Below are positions 33,894 to 35,864 of a stretch of 35,864 bases of DNA, piece after piece; the first letter of the stretch is position 1, and each line of letters begins with the position of its first letter. Below the pieces are notes generated by a model. The model saw only the letters and a list, made by a program, of their open reading frames with translations, had not been told where the DNA came from and did no database searches. Source of the stretch: Marinilabiliales bacterium (GTDB lineage Bacteria; Bacteroidota; Bacteroidia; Bacteroidales; PUMT01); contig REEN01000049.1 in NCBI GenBank assembly GCA_007695015.1, positions 1 to 35,864 on the forward strand. Direction: 5' to 3'. A program made the position numbers and the translations under genes.

Positions 33894-34954
33894 CGATCCT
33901 GCTGAACAGGAAAAATCTCTTGCTGTACGCACTTGCCTGGATATTCATAATGGCTGTCCAGGCAGGTGTGCTTGTTTATTATTTCAATCTGGATAAAGGC
34001 CCGGCGCTGGCCGACAGCATTGTTTTCAACCTCATCTTTTCGGTGACCGGACTGCTGATGTGGTACCCGGTAAGGTACATGCCGCTTAGCGGGCGCAGAA
34101 CTGTTACGGTTTACCTCAACTTCACAGCCCTGGGTATCGTGGTTGTTGGTGTCTGGTTGGCATCGGGCTACCTTATAATGAGGCAGCTCTTCTTTGACGA
34201 TGAGGCGGTTATCAGGTCAGTGGCCGGATCGGTGCCTTACCGCGTTGTTTTTGGGGTTCTTCTGTACGTGATGGTTTTGCTGGTTTATTACCTGATAGTC
34301 TACTCCCGCAACCTGGCCGAAAAGGCCGGGAACGAGGCAAGACTCGAGACAATGGTAAAGGAGGCTGAGCTGAACATGCTCAAATCACAGATCAACCCGC
34401 ACTTTATGTTCAACGCTCTCAATTCTGCCAGTGCCCTTACACTCAGTGATCCTGCTGCTGCAAGGGAGATGATCATCAGGCTTTCGGAGTTCCTCAGGTA
34501 TTCCCTGAAGCTGGCCGATAGTGAGATTAACCCGCTGAAGGATGAGATTGCCAATGTACAAAGGTACCTTGAGATCGAAAAGGTACGCTTCGGCAGCAGG
34601 ATGAAATTTGAGATAGATACGGGCGAGGGATGCGAAAACCGGCCGGTACCTTATCTTATACTCCAGCCTTTGGTTGAAAATGCGATCAAACACGGGGTTT
34701 ACGAAAGCACAGGAACGGTAACCATCAGTATGAAGTGCCGTATAGAAGGAGACATGCTTGCCATCCGTATCTCAAATGATTTTGACAGCGGGAGCCCTGC
34801 AAGGAGCGGGGCCGGTATCGGACTAAAAAATGTGCGGGAAAGGATGAGGCTTTTTTACGGCAGGGATGACCTTTTGCTTTCGCGGAAGGAGGACGGAATG
34901 TTTGTTGCAAACCTGTTTATACCAAATAATGAGGATAAAAGCGTTGATAGTTGA
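33887..34954 (+). CDS. LytS/YehU-type sensor histidine kinase
   Basis: The 355-residue membrane kinase has four N-terminal helices (about 12-34, 42-60, 74-98 and 120-140), then a short coiled coil and the His_kinase (PF06580) domain with phosphoacceptor His172 in QINPHFMFNALNS, followed by an HATPase_c domain (LQPLVENAIKHG, GAGIGLKNVRERM). There is no periplasmic sensor domain, so it likely senses through its membrane part, possibly with the LiaF-like protein. The start ATG lies in the last degenerate repeat unit. Its 3' end overlaps the regulator gene by 26 bp. Confidence 0.94.
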   Translation: MHPILLNRKNLLLYALAWIFIMAVQAGVLVYYFNLDKGPALADSIVFNLIFSVTGLLMWYPVRYMPLSGRRTVTVYLNFTALGIVVVGVWLASGYLIMRQLFFDDEAVIRSVAGSVPYRVVFGVLLYVMVLLVYYLIVYSRNLAEKAGNEARLETMVKEAELNMLKSQINPHFMFNALNSASALTLSDPAAAREMIIRLSEFLRYSLKLADSEINPLKDEIANVQRYLEIEKVRFGSRMKFEIDTGEGCENRPVPYLILQPLVENAIKHGVYESTGTVTISMKCRIEGDMLAIRISNDFDSGSPARSGAGIGLKNVRERMRLFYGRDDLLLSRKEDGMFVANLFIPNNEDKSVDS

Positions 34955-35672
34955 TGACGAGGAGCTTGCCAGGAGTATCCTTACAGAGTACCTCAAAAGC
35001 TATCCGGGTATTGAAGTGGCCGGAGAGTTTGCAGACGGTTTCTCAGCCCTGAAGGCTGTCAGGGAGCTTAAACCCGACCTGGTTTTTCTTGATGTGCAGA
35101 TGCCGAAGCTGACCGGCTTCGAGATGCTTGAACTTCTTGACGATGCTCCTGAGATAATTTTCACCACCGCTTATGATCAATATGCTATCAGGGCCTTTGA
35201 GATAAATGCGGTTGATTACCTCCTGAAACCCTTTTCGGAAGAGAGGTTCAGGGAGGCCGTCGGGAAGGCGGTAAAGAGGCTGGGTGAAAAGAATAAGCCT
35301 GTTATTGAACAGCTTAAGAGCCACCTCGATAAGTCAGCCGGCATCATCTCGCGCGTGGTGGTCAGGAGCGGGGGCAGGATAAGGGTGATACCTGTCGAAC
35401 AGATAGCCTATATAGAGGCTCTCGATGATTATGTGATGATATACACCGAAACCGGCAGGTTCATAAAGCAGAAGACCATGAAGTTTTTTGACAACCATTT
35501 GCCGGGCGATGAGTTTATAAGGGTGCACAGGTCGTATATAGTAAAGGCCGGACTGATCGAAAAGATAGAGCCATACGGCAAAAGCTCATGGGTCGTGGTT
35601 CTTAAAGGGCCGTTCAGGGTCCCCGTAAGCCGCTCAGGCTATACCCTTCTGAAGGAAGTCCTCGATATCTAA
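34929..35672 (+). CDS. LytTR-family response regulator
   Basis: From MRIKALIVDDEELARS the protein has 247 residues: a receiver domain (1-118) with acidic pocket Asp9/Asp10, phosphorylation site Asp55 (LVFLDVQMP) and conserved Lys in DYLLKPF; and a C-terminal LytTR DNA-binding domain (about 145-245; RVVVRSGGRIRVIPVEQIAY, VHRSYIV). An earlier in-frame ATG (34866) would add 21 residues lying inside the kinase gene and is rejected. It is the cognate regulator of the preceding kinase. Confidence 0.95.
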   Translation: MRIKALIVDDEELARSILTEYLKSYPGIEVAGEFADGFSALKAVRELKPDLVFLDVQMPKLTGFEMLELLDDAPEIIFTTAYDQYAIRAFEINAVDYLLKPFSEERFREAVGKAVKRLGEKNKPVIEQLKSHLDKSAGIISRVVVRSGGRIRVIPVEQIAYIEALDDYVMIYTETGRFIKQKTMKFFDNHLPGDEFIRVHRSYIVKAGLIEKIEPYGKSSWVVVLKGPFRVPVSRSGYTLLKEVLDI

Positions 35673-35759
35673 CTGGTAAGCCTTTCTGATAAGTATTGAT
35701 GCAGTCCCGGGAAAGTCAGACATGCTGCCAGTGGTTGTGAACCGGGATCAGGTAAGATC

Positions 35760-35864
35760 TCAATCTCTGATACAGCGCACCGAGTATCCGTTCCCCTTGG
35801 GTGAGTGGCTCCGGTAAATGCTGCCCGAACCGGCGTGGATTGATCTGTGCCAGGCTTCTGCCGA
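35760..35864 (-). CDS. FISUMP-domain protein, 3' end only (partial)
   Basis: Only the last 34 codons fall in the window: SAEAWHRSIHAGSGSIYRSH and SPKGNGYSVRCIRD, then TGA. The ending KGNGYSVRCIRD is characteristic of the Fibrobacter succinogenes major paralogous (FISUMP) domain, common in secreted Bacteroidota lipoproteins. The frame is open to the window edge. It is convergent with the LytTR regulator; the 87 bases between (35673-35759) show nothing. Confidence 0.75.
   Translation of the reverse strand, partial: SAEAWHRSIHAGSGSIYRSHSPKGNGYSVRCIRD

Overview
This window is a chromosomal segment of a member of the Bacteroidota. Several signs agree: a T9SS C-terminal sorting domain on a secreted glycoside hydrolase, a LytTR two-component pair with a 7TM-less LytS-type kinase, DUF2807, LiaF-like and FISUMP-domain proteins, promoters of the Bacteroidota form TTTG-N19-TAnnTTTG, and weak or absent Shine-Dalgarno sequences at most genes. 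Marinilabiliales/Bacteroidales relatives are my best guess; that placement is inference.

Bases 1-8400 hold a secreted MG2/TonB-plug protein, a minus-strand metal-uptake operon znuA-znuC-znuB followed closely by lpdA, and the divergent tRNA-modification gene miaA. Bases 8000-12023 are a minus-strand cluster read as bcp, recA, an S9 prolyl-oligopeptidase-like lipoprotein and a small four-helix membrane protein. Bases 12362-16116 run on the plus strand: a SPOR-domain envelope protein, clpS, an NfeD protein and floA, closed by a strong terminator. A rhodanese-like protein, a SagB-type nitroreductase, a DUF2807 lipoprotein, tRNA-Ser(GCT) and tRNA-Pro(TGG) follow.

Bases about 18825-22700 are AT-rich accessory DNA. 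They contain nested inverted repeats just after tRNA-Pro, a HigBA-like toxin-antitoxin pair, a ParE/antitoxin pair bracketed by two ~95% identical copies of a ~222 bp repeat, an exported aldo/keto reductase, a perfect 19-bp inverted repeat, and a decayed second copy of the HigA-like antitoxin. Bases 22873-31286 are rich in carbohydrate-active genes (GH43-like, GH5, a 1100-residue DUF5060/GH5-like/PKD/T9SS enzyme). Among them lie a sulfatase and a probable GH26 mannanase, both reduced by internal deletions, which suggests a decaying polysaccharide-utilisation locus. The right end holds an SDR, an NrtS-like ORF lacking an ATG, a LiaF-like membrane protein with a LytS/LytTR pair, and the 3' end of a FISUMP-domain gene running off the window.

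The most unusual recurring structure is short direct duplication at gene boundaries. At znuA/znuC (period 38 bp) and liaF-like/kinase (period 42 bp), tandem units contain the stop of the upstream gene and the start of the downstream gene. Similar single duplications of the 3' end including the stop codon follow miaA and the GH5 gene. I see no defined new defence or metabolic system; the TA/repeat island and the boundary repeats are the parts most worth further checking.
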